Shown here piece by piece: positions 33,745-45,283 of a stretch of DNA of 64,000 bases. Each line of letters begins with the position of its first letter. Position 1 is the stretch's first letter. The stretch is from Neostapfia colusana. Lineage: Eukaryota > Streptophyta > Magnoliopsida > Poales > Poaceae. Where the stretch lies: assembly GCA_030760725.1 (NCBI GenBank), contig JASWHV010000010.1, positions 34,849,760-34,913,759 of the forward strand. The letters are read 5' to 3'. The position numbers and the translations under genes are program-made. The notes below the pieces were generated by a model that worked only from the letters and a program-made list of their open reading frames with translations, did no database searches and had not been told where the DNA came from.

Positions 33745-35229
33745 TCGCTTGAGGTTTAACACAGTACAAAGGTCTTCTTTTTCAAAAATCCAGTGAGGAA
33801 CGAGTTAGTAGCCCGTATAAGGATGTTATTAGTATATAGAAAGTGGCTTATTAACCTATTTGTTATGTCGGAAAATCGTGCATCTCGGGACGTTCATGTC
33901 TTGGGGGGTGCACGTAAGCGCTGTCCACCAGTGCGCACAAGCTGAAGGGTGGAGCCCCACGGGTGGCAGGTAACCCAACCCGCTTTGATATCCTCTACGA
34001 CTCTTCATGTCATTTGGGGTATTCGAGCAACGTCTGTCCCTGGCGTGCGTGGTGCAATATGGGAGACCCCGTCACGTGGTCTAAAACGTGAACACGTAAC
34101 TCAAGGCGTGTTTGGCTTGAGAACATCCGGGCGAGTGATGACGGTCGGATGTACAAACTATATGGATTCCGGGCTCGGTGTGCAGCCGAGTCTGATGATT
34201 GGTTGAATTTCTGCAGGTAGCCTTACCACGAAACGGTAGACGTGTAGCATCCGTGTGCGAGTGACGAGTAGTGCCACTGAACTAACGAAGCCGGCTAAGT
34301 CCGGTATAGGTTTCTTCTTTGCGAGGACGTAGTACCGACATAATCTGGTGACGCATCGACGTCACACCCAACTAAATAAACAACTTCATTTAAAAACTTG
34401 AAGGTTTTGATCCAAAGTAGTAAAACTTGATGTAACTCCTTCCCTTATACAGGATGTTCAAAGCTAATAAGTTTTCAACTTATAGGATGTTAAGGACAGA
34501 GCACTCTGTTTCCAGCTGAATCAAGGCTGAAGTTAATCAGAGGCTAGAGGTCGAGTTCTTTCGAGGTTGGGGTCGTATGATACATTTCTTGAAAGCTATG
34601 GAGAAGCTTTGCAACTTTTCTGTTGAGTCCCAGAGGTGTTTCATCCCTTAACCACTCGAAAAATGCAGCAGAGTTGAAACTGTCCAGAAAACAGGACAGA
34701 GCAAAGACTCTCTGTAAACTCTCTGTAAATTAAGCATAACTTCCTGCTTAAAAATCCAAAAATAGAAAATGAGGTAGTTCTGGAAAGCTTATGAGATGGG
34801 TTACGACTTTGTAACAGAAAGTTTTGTCAAGTTAGGAATAGAATTAACTGGGATTCTTGGATCAAAGCAGTACCTAAAGCAGGGAGGTGCTGTCCAATTT
34901 TCTCCAGAAATTCTGTTAACTTTGACCTCTCATAACTTTTGAACCAGGACAGATCATAGGCCAAGCAAATGCTTTCTGGAGAGCTATTGAAGTTAACTTT
35001 AACTTTGATGTTGAGCTCCAGGACTGGTTTTGCTTTTAACCTGGCCTAAATCAGATTGATATGGAAACTGGTCAGGGCTGTCATGGGAACAGCAGATCAG
35101 CAGCCAAATTTGTTTAAAAATTTGAACTATGTTTCCAAGTTTTAGGGGTTCAATGACATATCTTATGTTATAACTCAATGGTTTACTGTTCAAATAAATA
35201 TTTGACATTCCTCAAATATATTTTTACAG
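33745..35229 (+). other. Untranslated leader of E
   Basis: About 1.5 kb before ORF0. I see no gene in it. It has an AT-rich 3' end and closes with TTTTTACAG directly before ATG. Confidence 0.75.
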
Positions 35230-36174
35230 ATGGCAGCAGATAAACGGTTGGAGAACGGGTGGGTAGTTTCCCGCTGCTCTGACCGTAGCGGCTACCCGGA
35301 AGCATTGTGGCAAATGCTCCAATATTTCGGGTACAACCAGATGCCGCAATACTTCGCCAAGGAAGAAGGCGAAGAGGGGAACAAGACGTGGACGATCCAT
35401 GTCGAGGTTCCTGTAGGACCTACGGCACCCGGTTGGGTGCCATTCACCGTCACGGTGAGAGGGAGACAACCGGAAGGGATGTGGCAAGTGGCAGCCCGTG
35501 ACACTATGTCACGCTTCTGCCAACTACACGTGCAGGCTGTGGAGGATACTCCATACGCACTCATTCCGGTGGAGGGGCGAGCTCAGCATGTGTGGGAAGA
35601 AAGGTACCTGGAGGCAACAGACCCGAGTTGCCCAAGGTACAATCCCGCGGAGGCAAACCTCAGCCTCCAAATGAGGGCGGGAAACGCGGTGATGGACAGC
35701 CAAGCTGTTCATACGGAGCATCTCGCCACCAAGCTCAAGGAGAGCACAAGCCGTGGAGATCATTTTGAGGGTGCTCACAGCGCACTCCGTAATGTGCTCC
35801 TTCCGACGATCAAGCGACTGAATGAACAACACAATCAGTTGCGTCATCTGAAGAAGGCAAAGAAGGAGAGCCGTGTTGACATCGCGGCGTTGCAAGAGCT
35901 GGTGCAGACTCTAACCCAGCAGAATGAGGACCTTGCTCAAGAGCGGGACGACGCTATTGAGGAAGGACAAGGCTGGGAAGAGGACTACAACCAGGCTATG
36001 GACGAGGTGCATGCATTGCAGGACCTCGTCCCCCCGGTGTTAGGTATACCGGTGGTCTTGGGTCTTCCAGCAATGGAAGAACCCGGGATGGGAGAAGAGG
36101 TGGTAGATCCAGAGCCACCAGCTGAGGTACCGGAGGAGGACGACCCACAGGAGGTCGAGTTCTACTCTGAGTAG
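35230..36174 (+). CDS. ORF0: ORF0 protein of E, upstream of gag
   Basis: 314 residues. The N-terminal 120 or so form a compact, aromatic-rich region (GWVVSRCSDRSGYP, FGYNQMPQYF, GWVPFTVTV, RFCQLHVQ). Residues about 160-265 are heptad-like and predicted coiled coil (LRHLKKAKKES, LQELVQTLTQQNEDLAQERD). The tail is Pro/Glu/Asp-rich and ends EVEFYSE. No RT, zinc-finger or membrane motif is seen. The start is the first ATG and abuts a TTTTTACAG acceptor-like site, which suggests expression from a spliced RNA. An extra ORF before gag is known in RIRE3/RIRE8-type grass elements; its role is unsettled. C has only the first part. Confidence 0.85.
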   Translation: MAADKRLENGWVVSRCSDRSGYPEALWQMLQYFGYNQMPQYFAKEEGEEGNKTWTIHVEVPVGPTAPGWVPFTVTVRGRQPEGMWQVAARDTMSRFCQLHVQAVEDTPYALIPVEGRAQHVWEERYLEATDPSCPRYNPAEANLSLQMRAGNAVMDSQAVHTEHLATKLKESTSRGDHFEGAHSALRNVLLPTIKRLNEQHNQLRHLKKAKKESRVDIAALQELVQTLTQQNEDLAQERDDAIEEGQGWEEDYNQAMDEVHALQDLVPPVLGIPVVLGLPAMEEPGMGEEVVDPEPPAEVPEEDDPQEVEFYSE

Positions 36175-36446
36175 GGGGTTACGGTTGCCAAGTAGGGCAG
36201 CTAGGGTAGCGTAACCCAACTTTTGTAATCGGTGACATGTCGTGTAGACAGTAGCGTATGTATAGGTAGTGACGACATGAGCACGACTTCTCGGAGATCC
36301 GAGAATAATGTATCTTGTATAAAGTTTATGCTTTATCAATATATGTGAATGTTGTGCAAGTTAATCATGCGTCGCTTCAATACCTACTGCTGTTTATGGA
36401 ATTTTGAGTAAGACATGTGCTAATTGCTGCTATGCTGAATTTCAGA
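36175..36446 (+). other. Spacer between ORF0 and gag of E
   Basis: 272 bases without a gene. It ends CTGAATTTCAG/AATG, again an acceptor-like site at the start of the next frame. Confidence 0.6.
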
Positions 36447-39400
36447 ATGACGCGTACTCGTGCCAACCCTGATGTTGGAGGTACTAGCCAAGGGGGAGAG
36501 ACCTCCCAACCGCCTCCCGAGGACTCCTCGGGACAGCAGCAGCAACCGCAACAGCAAACACCGCCACCGCCACTGCCAACGGTTACATTGGCCGACATTG
36601 TCGCGGCAATGGCGGGTTCACATCAGCAGCACACAGAGCTGCTGCAAACATTAATTGCGAATACGTCTCGCCCAGAGAGACGTCAAGATCGTGAGGAGCG
36701 CCAACAGAGCTCCTACTCCAACTTCCTGGCGACTCATCCCCCTGTGTTCTCAAGGGCGGATGAACCACTTGACGCGGACAACTGGCTCCGCGCCCTAGAG
36801 ATGAAGTTCGGGCTGCTCCAAATCAGCGAGCAGCGCAAGACTCAGTTCGCGGTCCAGCAGCTCCAAGGATCCGCGAGCGCGTGGTGGGCCAACTTCTGTG
36901 CTTCACAACCCACCGACCGAGTGATGACCTGGGCGGAATTCCGGACGGCCTTCAGGGCCTATCATATACCGCCCGGTTTGATGAAGAGGAAGACGCAGGA
37001 GTTCCTACACCTGCAACAAGGGAGCCGAAACGCGCTGGAATATTCCAGGGCGTTCAACGATCTCGCGCTCTACGCGTCGTATCACGCAGATACGGACGAG
37101 AAGCGGTGGGACCACTTTTACCAGGGGCTTAACCCGCTCCTGAAGGACAAGCTGGCGATGTTCAATCGCGGCAGCCTCAACGACATAATTGATGCTGCGA
37201 TTGTTCAGGAGGACTCCGGCAAGGAGTTGGCGGCGGCAGAGCGAAAGCGAAGCGCGCCGCAGAGCAGCGGAGAGGGAGGCAGTCCTTCTCAGAAGTTTCG
37301 CATGGTGAATCGCCCACCATCAGGTCCGCGCTGGCAACCACCACAGCGGTCGATGCCGTTCCGCGGTCGGCCGTATTCTTCACCGGCATTCCGGCCGGCA
37401 CTGCCAGCACCACCGCAACAACAACAGCAGCAGCGGGCGATGCCGCGTGCGTTTGCACCTCCGCAACACATGCCGGGCTTTCGTCCACCAAGTATTCCAC
37501 CAGCAGCGGCCACATGTTACAAGTGTGGTCGTCCAGGACACTTCGCGAGCAGTTGCCCGGAGAGGCAAGGCGGCGGAGTGGCACCACAGTTTCCGGGGAG
37601 GAATCAACCCCGGAACCCTACTAATGCGCGGCGGGCAAACCCTAGGCCCGGCACTGTCCACCAGCTTGCCATTGAGGACGTGCCGGAGGGCGAGCCAATC
37701 CTTGCGGGTATGTTCCAACTCCACCAGCATCCCGCTATAGTACTATTTGATTCGGGCGCCACGCATAATTTTATTAGCCAAGCTTTTATTGCTAAACACA
37801 GCTTGCCAATACTACCCACCGATAGTCCATATTTAATTTGTTCACCGGGTGGGAAGATTTCAGCAAGCGTAATGGTCTCCAAAGCACCATTATGCTTAGC
37901 GGGTAGAGTGTACCCCACGTCTCTCATTATCTTAGAGGGACAGAAGGTCGATGTCATCCTAGGGATGTCGTGGTTAACCCGCCACGGCGCTGTTTTAGAC
38001 ACCGTCCTTCGAGTCGTGCACTTAAACTCAGAGGTGCACGGTTCTCACTCATTATTTCTGGACAGTCCAGAAATAAAACTTCCAAGTGTCTATCAAGCCA
38101 CAACCATCAGATTGGAAGACATTCCAGTGGTCCGAGAGTTCCCGGATGTATTCCCGGACGATTTGCCGGGGATGCCACCCGATAGAGAGGTGGAGTTCAA
38201 GATTGAACTTGCACCGGGAACCATGCCAATATCCCGAAGGCCGTACAAGATGGCGCCCAAGGAGTTGGCTGAACTGAAGACTCAGCTCACGGACCTTCTG
38301 GAGAAGGGTTTTATTAGGCCGAGCTCCTCGCCATGGGGCTGTTCGGCATTATTTGTCAAAAAGAAGGATGAAACGTTGCGGCTTTGCGTGGACTACCGTC
38401 CATTAAATGCCGTAACCATCAAGAACAAGTACCCGTTGCCACGGATCGACATGTTGTTTGATCAGTTGGTCGAAGCAAAGATCTTTTCCAAGATGGATTT
38501 AAGATCCGGGTACCATCAGATTAAGATAAGGGCGGAGGACATTCCAAAGACAGCTTTCTCGACAAGGTATGGACTTTATGAGTACCTGGTCATGTCTATC
38601 GGCCTCACCAATGCTCCAGCTCACTTCATGTACTTAATGAACTCGGTGTTCATGCCGGAGCTGGACAAGTTTGTCGTGGTCTTCATCGACGACATCCTGG
38701 TATATTCCAAGTCGGAGGAAGATCACAAGAAACATCTGCGTATAGTCTTGCAACGGCTGCGGGATCACAAGTTTTACGCAAAATTCAGCAAATGCGAGTT
38801 TTGGATATCGCAAGTGCCTTTCCTCGGGCATATCATCTCAGCGGAGGGTATCGCTGTGGACCCGAGCAAGATCACGCAAGTGCTGAATTGGAAATCCCCG
38901 AGAACTGTTCACGAGGTACGGAGTTTCCTCGGACTCGCGGGATATTATCGGAGGTTCATTCCGAACTTCTCGAAGATTGCCAAGCCAATGACAGAGCTGC
39001 TGAAGAAGGCTACCAAATATGTTTGGAGTCCAGCATGTGAAGCAGCATTCAAGGCTTTAGTCAAGCACCTGACATCAGCACCGGTTTTGGCGCAGCCAGA
39101 CACAACAAAACCGTTCGATGTGTACTGCGATGCATCCGGCATTGGGCTCGGATGTGTGCTGATGCAAGACCGAAGAGTGGTCGCGTATGGATCACGGCAG
39201 CTTAGGAACCATGAGCAAAATTATCCAACTCACGATTTGGAGCTCGCTGCCGTGGTACTTGCACTGAAGATGTGGAGGCATTACCTACTCGGTAACCTCG
39301 TACATTTATATACCGACCACAAAAGCCTCAAGTACATATTCACTCAGAAGGAGTTGAACATGAGGCAACGAAGATGGTTAGAACTGATAAAGGATTACGA

Positions 39401-41003
39401 GATAGAGATCCATTATCATCCGGGCAAGGCAAACGTTGTGGCAGATGCGCTGAGCCGCAAGTCACACGTCAATAATCTGACCATCACACCGTTGGAAGAG
39501 AGCGAACCACCACTACATGTGATTCCACATGGAGCTCTCTACAAACTAGCTTTGATCCCCACCATCCGTGAAGAGATAGCGGCAGCCCAGAAGAATGACA
39601 AGGGCATGTCACATTTGCGGAGACGTGTAGATAGTGGGGAATTAAAATGTTTCCGGAAGGACGGAGACGGCGTCCTATGGTTCAAGGACCGAATCGTCGT
39701 ACCCCGAAACCCGGAGTTACGGAAGAAAATCTTTGATGAGGCTCACTTATCAAAGTTTTCTATTCACCTCGGCAGCAACAAAATGTATCAAGAACTCAGA
39801 AGAAGGTTTTGGTGGACACGGATGAAGCGAGAGACTGCCAAATACGTGTCCGAGTGTGATACATGTCGAAGGGTGAAGGCAGACCATATGCGGAAACCGG
39901 GACTGCTGCAACCACTGGGCGTTCCTGCCTGGAAGTGGGAGGACGTGAGCATGGATTTCGTCGTCGGTTTACCCACCACCTTACAGAAACATGATTCTGT
40001 GTGGGTGATCGTCGATCGGCTCACCAAAGTTGCCCATTTCATCCCGGTCAACACCAGCTACAACGCCAAGAAGTACGCTGAACTGTACATCTCACGGATT
40101 CTATGCTTATACGGCGTACCCCGTACCATCATATCGGACCGGGGCACTTTATTTGTGTCCCGTTTTTGGGAGCAGCTACACGCTGCCTTGGGGACGAAGC
40201 TGATCCGTAGTTCAGCCTACCACCCGCAGACGGATGGACAAACTGAGCGGGTAAATCAAATCCTAGAAGACATTCTACGAGCTTGCGCTATCGACCACGG
40301 CAAGAATTGGGATGATCACTTGCCGTTAGCCGAGTTCTCGTACAACAACGGGTACCAAGCTAGCATCAGGATGGCGCCCTACGAGGCGCTATACGGAAGA
40401 AAATGTCGCACACCATTGAACTGGTGTGAGTCTGGCGAGAGGGTTACCTTCGGGATTGACCTTGTCAACAACGCGGAAGAAAAGGTTCGACTGATTCAAG
40501 CGAATCTAAAAGCCGCTCAATCCCGTCAGAAACAGTATGCGGACCGGAGAAGGCGCCCATTACAATTCGAAGTTGGGGATCACGTATACCTACGAGTGTC
40601 TCCAATGAAGGGCGTAAACAGATTTGGGGTGAGGGGAAAGTTAGCACCCCGCTTCATCGGTCCATTCCAGATTACCGAAAGATGTGGATCGGTGGCATAC
40701 CGGCTAAAATTACCAGAAGCACTTTCCGGTGTGCACGACGTCTTTCACATTTCCCAGCTGAGGAAGTGTCTCAAGCTATCAACTACCGTTCAGCTGGAAG
40801 ACATTGAAGAACTGCAACCGGATCTCACCTATCAGGAGGAACCGGTGCAGATTATTGATGAGAAGGCCCGAACCACACGCAACCGTACGTTGTGGTTCTA
40901 CAAGGTTTTATGGAGTAATCACTCCATGGACGAAGCGACATGGGAGAGCGAAGAATTCCTTCGCACTAACTACCCCGACTTTTTCACGTCGCATATCCGG
41001 TAA
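36447..41003 (+). CDS. gag-pol: Gag-Pol polyprotein of element E
   Basis: 1518 codons. The frame is open from 36417; ATG 36447 aligns with the A gag start and follows TTTCAG. Order: Gln/Pro-rich N-terminus, Gag (WWANF near residue 145), CCHC knuckle CYKCGRPGHFASSC (357-370), protease DSG (435-437), RT FIDD (746-749), RNase H (DVYCDASG), HHCC finger, integrase triad about D1170, D1231, E1267 with 35-residue spacing, and C-terminal chromodomain (ATWESEEFL). No stop or frameshift. Oddity: residue 718 is Ile (MSIGLTNAP) where A and C have Phe (MSFGLTNAP), a near-invariant RT position, which may weaken this copy. Ends with TAA just before the hairpin and polypurine tract. Confidence 0.95.
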   Translation: MTRTRANPDVGGTSQGGETSQPPPEDSSGQQQQPQQQTPPPPLPTVTLADIVAAMAGSHQQHTELLQTLIANTSRPERRQDREERQQSSYSNFLATHPPVFSRADEPLDADNWLRALEMKFGLLQISEQRKTQFAVQQLQGSASAWWANFCASQPTDRVMTWAEFRTAFRAYHIPPGLMKRKTQEFLHLQQGSRNALEYSRAFNDLALYASYHADTDEKRWDHFYQGLNPLLKDKLAMFNRGSLNDIIDAAIVQEDSGKELAAAERKRSAPQSSGEGGSPSQKFRMVNRPPSGPRWQPPQRSMPFRGRPYSSPAFRPALPAPPQQQQQQRAMPRAFAPPQHMPGFRPPSIPPAAATCYKCGRPGHFASSCPERQGGGVAPQFPGRNQPRNPTNARRANPRPGTVHQLAIEDVPEGEPILAGMFQLHQHPAIVLFDSGATHNFISQAFIAKHSLPILPTDSPYLICSPGGKISASVMVSKAPLCLAGRVYPTSLIILEGQKVDVILGMSWLTRHGAVLDTVLRVVHLNSEVHGSHSLFLDSPEIKLPSVYQATTIRLEDIPVVREFPDVFPDDLPGMPPDREVEFKIELAPGTMPISRRPYKMAPKELAELKTQLTDLLEKGFIRPSSSPWGCSALFVKKKDETLRLCVDYRPLNAVTIKNKYPLPRIDMLFDQLVEAKIFSKMDLRSGYHQIKIRAEDIPKTAFSTRYGLYEYLVMSIGLTNAPAHFMYLMNSVFMPELDKFVVVFIDDILVYSKSEEDHKKHLRIVLQRLRDHKFYAKFSKCEFWISQVPFLGHIISAEGIAVDPSKITQVLNWKSPRTVHEVRSFLGLAGYYRRFIPNFSKIAKPMTELLKKATKYVWSPACEAAFKALVKHLTSAPVLAQPDTTKPFDVYCDASGIGLGCVLMQDRRVVAYGSRQLRNHEQNYPTHDLELAAVVLALKMWRHYLLGNLVHLYTDHKSLKYIFTQKELNMRQRRWLELIKDYEIEIHYHPGKANVVADALSRKSHVNNLTITPLEESEPPLHVIPHGALYKLALIPTIREEIAAAQKNDKGMSHLRRRVDSGELKCFRKDGDGVLWFKDRIVVPRNPELRKKIFDEAHLSKFSIHLGSNKMYQELRRRFWWTRMKRETAKYVSECDTCRRVKADHMRKPGLLQPLGVPAWKWEDVSMDFVVGLPTTLQKHDSVWVIVDRLTKVAHFIPVNTSYNAKKYAELYISRILCLYGVPRTIISDRGTLFVSRFWEQLHAALGTKLIRSSAYHPQTDGQTERVNQILEDILRACAIDHGKNWDDHLPLAEFSYNNGYQASIRMAPYEALYGRKCRTPLNWCESGERVTFGIDLVNNAEEKVRLIQANLKAAQSRQKQYADRRRRPLQFEVGDHVYLRVSPMKGVNRFGVRGKLAPRFIGPFQITERCGSVAYRLKLPEALSGVHDVFHISQLRKCLKLSTTVQLEDIEELQPDLTYQEEPVQIIDEKARTTRNRTLWFYKVLWSNHSMDEATWESEEFLRTNYPDFFTSHIR

Positions 41004-41038
41004 TTTTTCCACCGTCCTCTCTCTTATTTTCACCTTAT

Positions 41039-41073
41039 AATCTCGGGACGAGATTCTTTTAAGGGGGGAGGAA
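41039..41073 (+). other. Hairpin plus polypurine tract of E
   Basis: AATCTCGGGACGAGATT at 41039-41055, then AAGGGGGGAGGAA at 41061-41073. Confidence 0.85.
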
Positions 41074-44000
41074 TGTAAGGGCCTCAGTTTTTAACAACCA
41101 TTTGCAGTGTTCATCACCACACCACACACCTCATTTGAGCAAGAATGATGAACACAAATGAAGAGCAAGTAACAATTATCAACATGCTCATTAGAGAACA
41201 AACTCACACATTGCAAAAGTGGTATTTCCCACATGTGATATAGATGGGCTGGACATATGAAAACTCCTACACTTTGCTAAGGATGTCCATGCCAAGTTTC
41301 ACCCAAACTCAAAACCTTTTTGAGGTCATCCTAGGTATGGATAGGAGATGGGCAGTTTGAAACCATATTCAAATTCAAACTGTTTTCACCCACTGAATTT
41401 AAAAGTGGAAGGCATATTCTCATTCAGCACATTTTTGTGAGCTCCCACACCAATTTTCACTCCATTTGGAGTTGATCTTGACATGAGCTAAGGGGGAGAA
41501 ATTCAAACTTTATTTGAATTTCAAACTGAACTTGTGCTGAAATTCATTCAAACCAAACCTCATTTGAACTTTGATCAATTCAAATGGCTCTTGGGTGAAT
41601 GATTTGAATTGCCAAGGGTAGAATAGGGTTCACTGTTTACCACAGCTGTTAGGAGTAAATTTCAGAGGTTAAAAGAGGAGTGGGACCCACATGTCAGCCT
41701 CTGCCTCAAAACAAACCGACTGAACCACAGTTCAGTCGGTTCCCGGCTGCTGTGCGCGCGCGCCACCGAAGGGGGCAGCCGGCGCCAGCTCCTGCTGCGC
41801 GCCCCAAGCCGGTGACCAGCCGCCGGGCTATTTATTCCCTCCCCGGCGTGCTCCGATCACTCACTTCCCGAGCTGCCGACGTACACGATCCATTTCTCCA
41901 CTGCCATCACCGCCGCTCGAAGCTCCCGATCGATCAAGCCGATCGCAGCTCCCTCCTTCCACTCCAGAGTTCCAGCAAGGTACTAGAGACCTTCCTCCAT
42001 CCTCCCCATCGCTAGAAGTCGATTGAAACCGAGTGCTATCGGCTGTGCCGAAAGATAAAAATCGGAACTGGAAGCCGCCGCACCTCGGGCTCTCGTGGAC
42101 AGCCCAACCTGGGCGTTGTCACGCCCGAGCCAAGGCACCCTTGGACGCGCAGGTGACCGGTGCTGCTCATCCCCGAGCCACAGCTCGAGTGGTTGCTCAC
42201 CGGCGACGAATTTCCACTTTTCCCCTTTCTGTGTGCAGAACGACCTTCGGGTACAATTCTGGTTAATTCATGCTCTAGAAAGGATTAGAGGGCCTTAGGC
42301 CACTCCCACACGAGCTAGACACGGTAACGCACAAGTTGCCTTCACAACTCTGGGCCGGAGAACCTCTGTGCCCGGCGAAATTTAAGGTCTACTAATGGCG
42401 GAACGAACGGGGGGTATCGGGCGCACGGTGAGGACCTATTTCGGGCCTTCCCCGAGCTGCCTCGAGTTCATGTCGACCTTCTCTGAGGTCCACTGATGCT
42501 TCCCGACTGATTTCCCATGTAGCTGAGGTACTAGGAGAGTCAGCCGACATGGCCGAAGCCGTTCCGATATGGCGGCTCGTCGCCGACCATGCTCCGGCCG
42601 TTGTCATGAGCAGCTGACCCTCGGATCATGCTCCCCAAGTAAAAGTAGGCAGGGGCAGCCAGAATCAAGAAGTTTGGAGCTGTACAGCAGCCGGCGGCGA
42701 GCTCTCCGGCGAGGTCCCTCGGCGGCGGGACGCGGGCGTCGCGAGGTTGAAGAAGGGGGTGGACCCCAGCTGTCAGCGGCCGATATTTTGAATCGGGATC
42801 CGGCTGCGGCCGGGATCGGGTGTGCTGGCGCGCAAAATCCTTGTGGGCCGCGGTGTGCTGTCGCTTCGGCGTGCGACGCGTGTCCCCTGGGCCCACGCGC
42901 GAGTTTAAACTTTTCCCCGATTTTCAGATTTCCTTCAAACTTCAAATCCTTATAACTTTGGCTAGAAAGCTCCAAATTGAGTGAACCAAATTTTGCTGGA
43001 TTCAGCTCTCCGAGTACTTTCCAGAAAATCAAGTTTCACTTCATGAAATTCCTTAATTCTCCAGAATTAATTCCTTAAAGTTTAAACTGTTAGGAATTTT
43101 AACTGGAGAATCCTTTGGAGGAAAATCCTGAAATTTTTCTGAGATGTTCACCAAAATATCCTTGAGCTACCATAAAAATTTCAGATCCATTTGTGCTCAT
43201 TTAGTCCACCTAATGGTGTGATTAGTAAAACTGTTCCAGAGAAAATAGAAAATGTTCAGAAACATTTTCAGAATTTTCTCTGAAATTGTTTAGCTCATAT
43301 CTTTAGTTAGAGACTTCCAAATTAAGTGAGACCAACTCCATTAGAACCCTCTGAAAATCTAGTTTTCAGAAAGTCATAGTTTGTCTCATGAAAATTCCTA
43401 GAACACCCTAAGAGTTCCAATTAAGGTCAAGGACATAATTATTTGTGGAGGGCTCAAATGAGCTTTGCTGCAACTAAAACTTGACCAAGTCTTTGTTTAG
43501 GTTGTAACCAAGCCACAGTAAAAGTTTCACAGTCATTAGGTCTGTCTAGCAAGGGTTATAGACTTCACAACTTCAAAGTTAATACAAATACATTTAAATT
43601 AATACATACATTGTTCTTATCATGTAGTCGCTAAGGTCGAGGAGGAACCCGAAGTCCTAGACTTCGTTACCCCGGAGGAACAGCTAGCCTACGACCAAGA
43701 GCAGCAAGGCAAGCCCCGGTTTGCATTAACCTTTTTACAAATATTTATTGTTTTGAGCACATCTTTGCATATTGTTCTTTGCATTAGAGTCTTGATTGGA
43801 AACCCAACTGCACAGCCAAGAAAACCATGGGTTGGGTTTAGGATTGAAAACCTCGTTAGCCACTGCATTGCTAGGATAGAGTAGGATTCGGTACAAGTCG
43901 AGTAGTTGGAACTACTCGCGAGAATAGGCTAGAGGCACATTGCTCGGGTAGAGGTAGCACATGAAACACATGGCAAGAAAATGAGACCGAGCGGAGAGTA

Positions 44001-45116
44001 AGGGCAGCAGGACTTTGGGGCCTGTGTGCTGTAGCTCCGCTTGTGTCGATTGAGGACCGAGCCGTGTGCGGGCCTGTTGAACAAGCTAGAACAGTACCGA
44101 AGACCTACCGGCTATATGGGAACCGGGAAACTGATGTAACTTGGGTAGCTGGGTATTGAGGCATTGCCCGTCGTTCAGAGGGTAGGTTGAGAGCTCGAGG
44201 TGTAAATCAGCTGGCGGCACAGAGATGCGCGTGCAGGGACCTCTTGCTCGGGACGATGGGACCGGTTCAATATTTGGCTAACGGGTGAAAGGTAGTCGCG
44301 TACGGCGTCCGTGATGGTTGTTGTAGGCAACATCGAGTACGGGCGTACGTGACGGGTTGTTCGGGTAACCCTGCAGGTGTAAATTGATTATAATCGCCGT
44401 CCCTCGCGGTCAGTGAGTACCACTTGTTCACTGTACCGTGACGTAGAAAGAACAGGCTAGTTACATGTTAAAATGTTGCTGATTGAAAGTTGGACATTGA
44501 GTGTTAATGATATGCTGTAGCTTAGAGCTAATTAAAGTTCTTTTCAACTTTGGGCAAAGTACATGAGAGAAATGCATTTCTTGTTTGATTGCGGCTCTCT
44601 CATGTGCCTTAGCGTAAAGTTCTCCACAACCTGCTGCTAAAACTTGAAAGTAAGGTTCTACTAATTAGGCGAGTCCTTGCAAATGATTTTTACCTCATGC
44701 AACCTATTACCCTCATGTAGAAGTTCCATGTTTAGGTGAGACGGGTCAGACTTGCTGAGCCTTTGTGCTCACTGCTTGTGTTTGAAGCTTTTGCAGGGTT
44801 CTATGAGGAAGGGACTCCCGAAGAGGAGACGGAACCCCAGGAGGGGAACCCCGTCGAGTGGGAGTCGTGCACGCCGCAGAGTTAGTGTGCGTGTGTGCTA
44901 GCAAGGACACGTTCGAGGGCTGAACGTGCACTTGATGCTTAGTCTACGCCCGCGAGTGTGGACTAAACTTATTTTGATGTAAACATGTTAATAAACTTGT
45001 TTATGTAATAAAGCTTCCGCTTCCGCTTTGTACCTTTGACGTGTGTTATACGGTGCTGTGCAACGCAGCACCCCTCAGCGTGATCCTGGCTCGACAGGAC
45101 CAGTGGGGTCGTGTCA
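41074..45116 (+). repeat. 3' LTR of element E (4043 bp)
   Basis: Partner of 29687-33728. TATTTAT at 41829; AATAAA at 44990 and 45007; ends GTGTCA before the duplicated TCATA. Confidence 0.94.
43628..44885 (+). CDS. Candidate spliced ORF inside the E 3' LTR (two exons)
   Basis: Exon 1 is 43628-43708 and exon 2 is 44797-44885. Frames, splice sites and stop codon (TAG 44883-44885) are as in the 5' LTR copy. Both exons stay open despite about 20 changes between the two LTRs; given only 170 coding bases this is weak evidence for constraint. Confidence 0.42.
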
Positions 45117-45283
45117 TCATACTTGTTAGATAACCTAGCTCTAGTCTTTGACAAACTGCGCTCCACGCGCACTAAGCTGAACCCAGATAAATGTGTGTTC
45201 GGCGTATCCTCTGGGAAGCTCTTAGGGTTCCTGGTATCACACCGAGGGATCGAAGCCATCCAAGAGAAGATTAAGGCCATCAA
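45117..45283 (+). pseudogene. pol: RT fragment of element D, second part
   Basis: Continues the RT after E: KLNPDKCVFGVSSGKLLGF and VSHRGIEA are the classic thumb/connection motifs of the same RT type. It ends at 45283, where the F 5' LTR begins. The frame runs on by chance into coding-like sequence of the F LTR. Confidence 0.8.

Larger units (their letters stand above)
29687..45116 (+). mobile_element. Element E: complete Tekay-like element with ORF0
   Basis: 15,430 bp with LTRs of 4042 and 4043 bp and a 7.3 kb interior holding ORF0 and gag-pol. TCATA at 29682-29686 and at 45117-45121 is a perfect target duplication. I count roughly 20 differences between the LTRs (about 0.5%), mostly C/T or G/A, so it is young but older than C. 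All functional parts can be seen, and it may be autonomous apart from possible amino-acid defects. ORF0 upstream of gag is known from the rice RIRE3/RIRE8 group. Confidence 0.95.
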
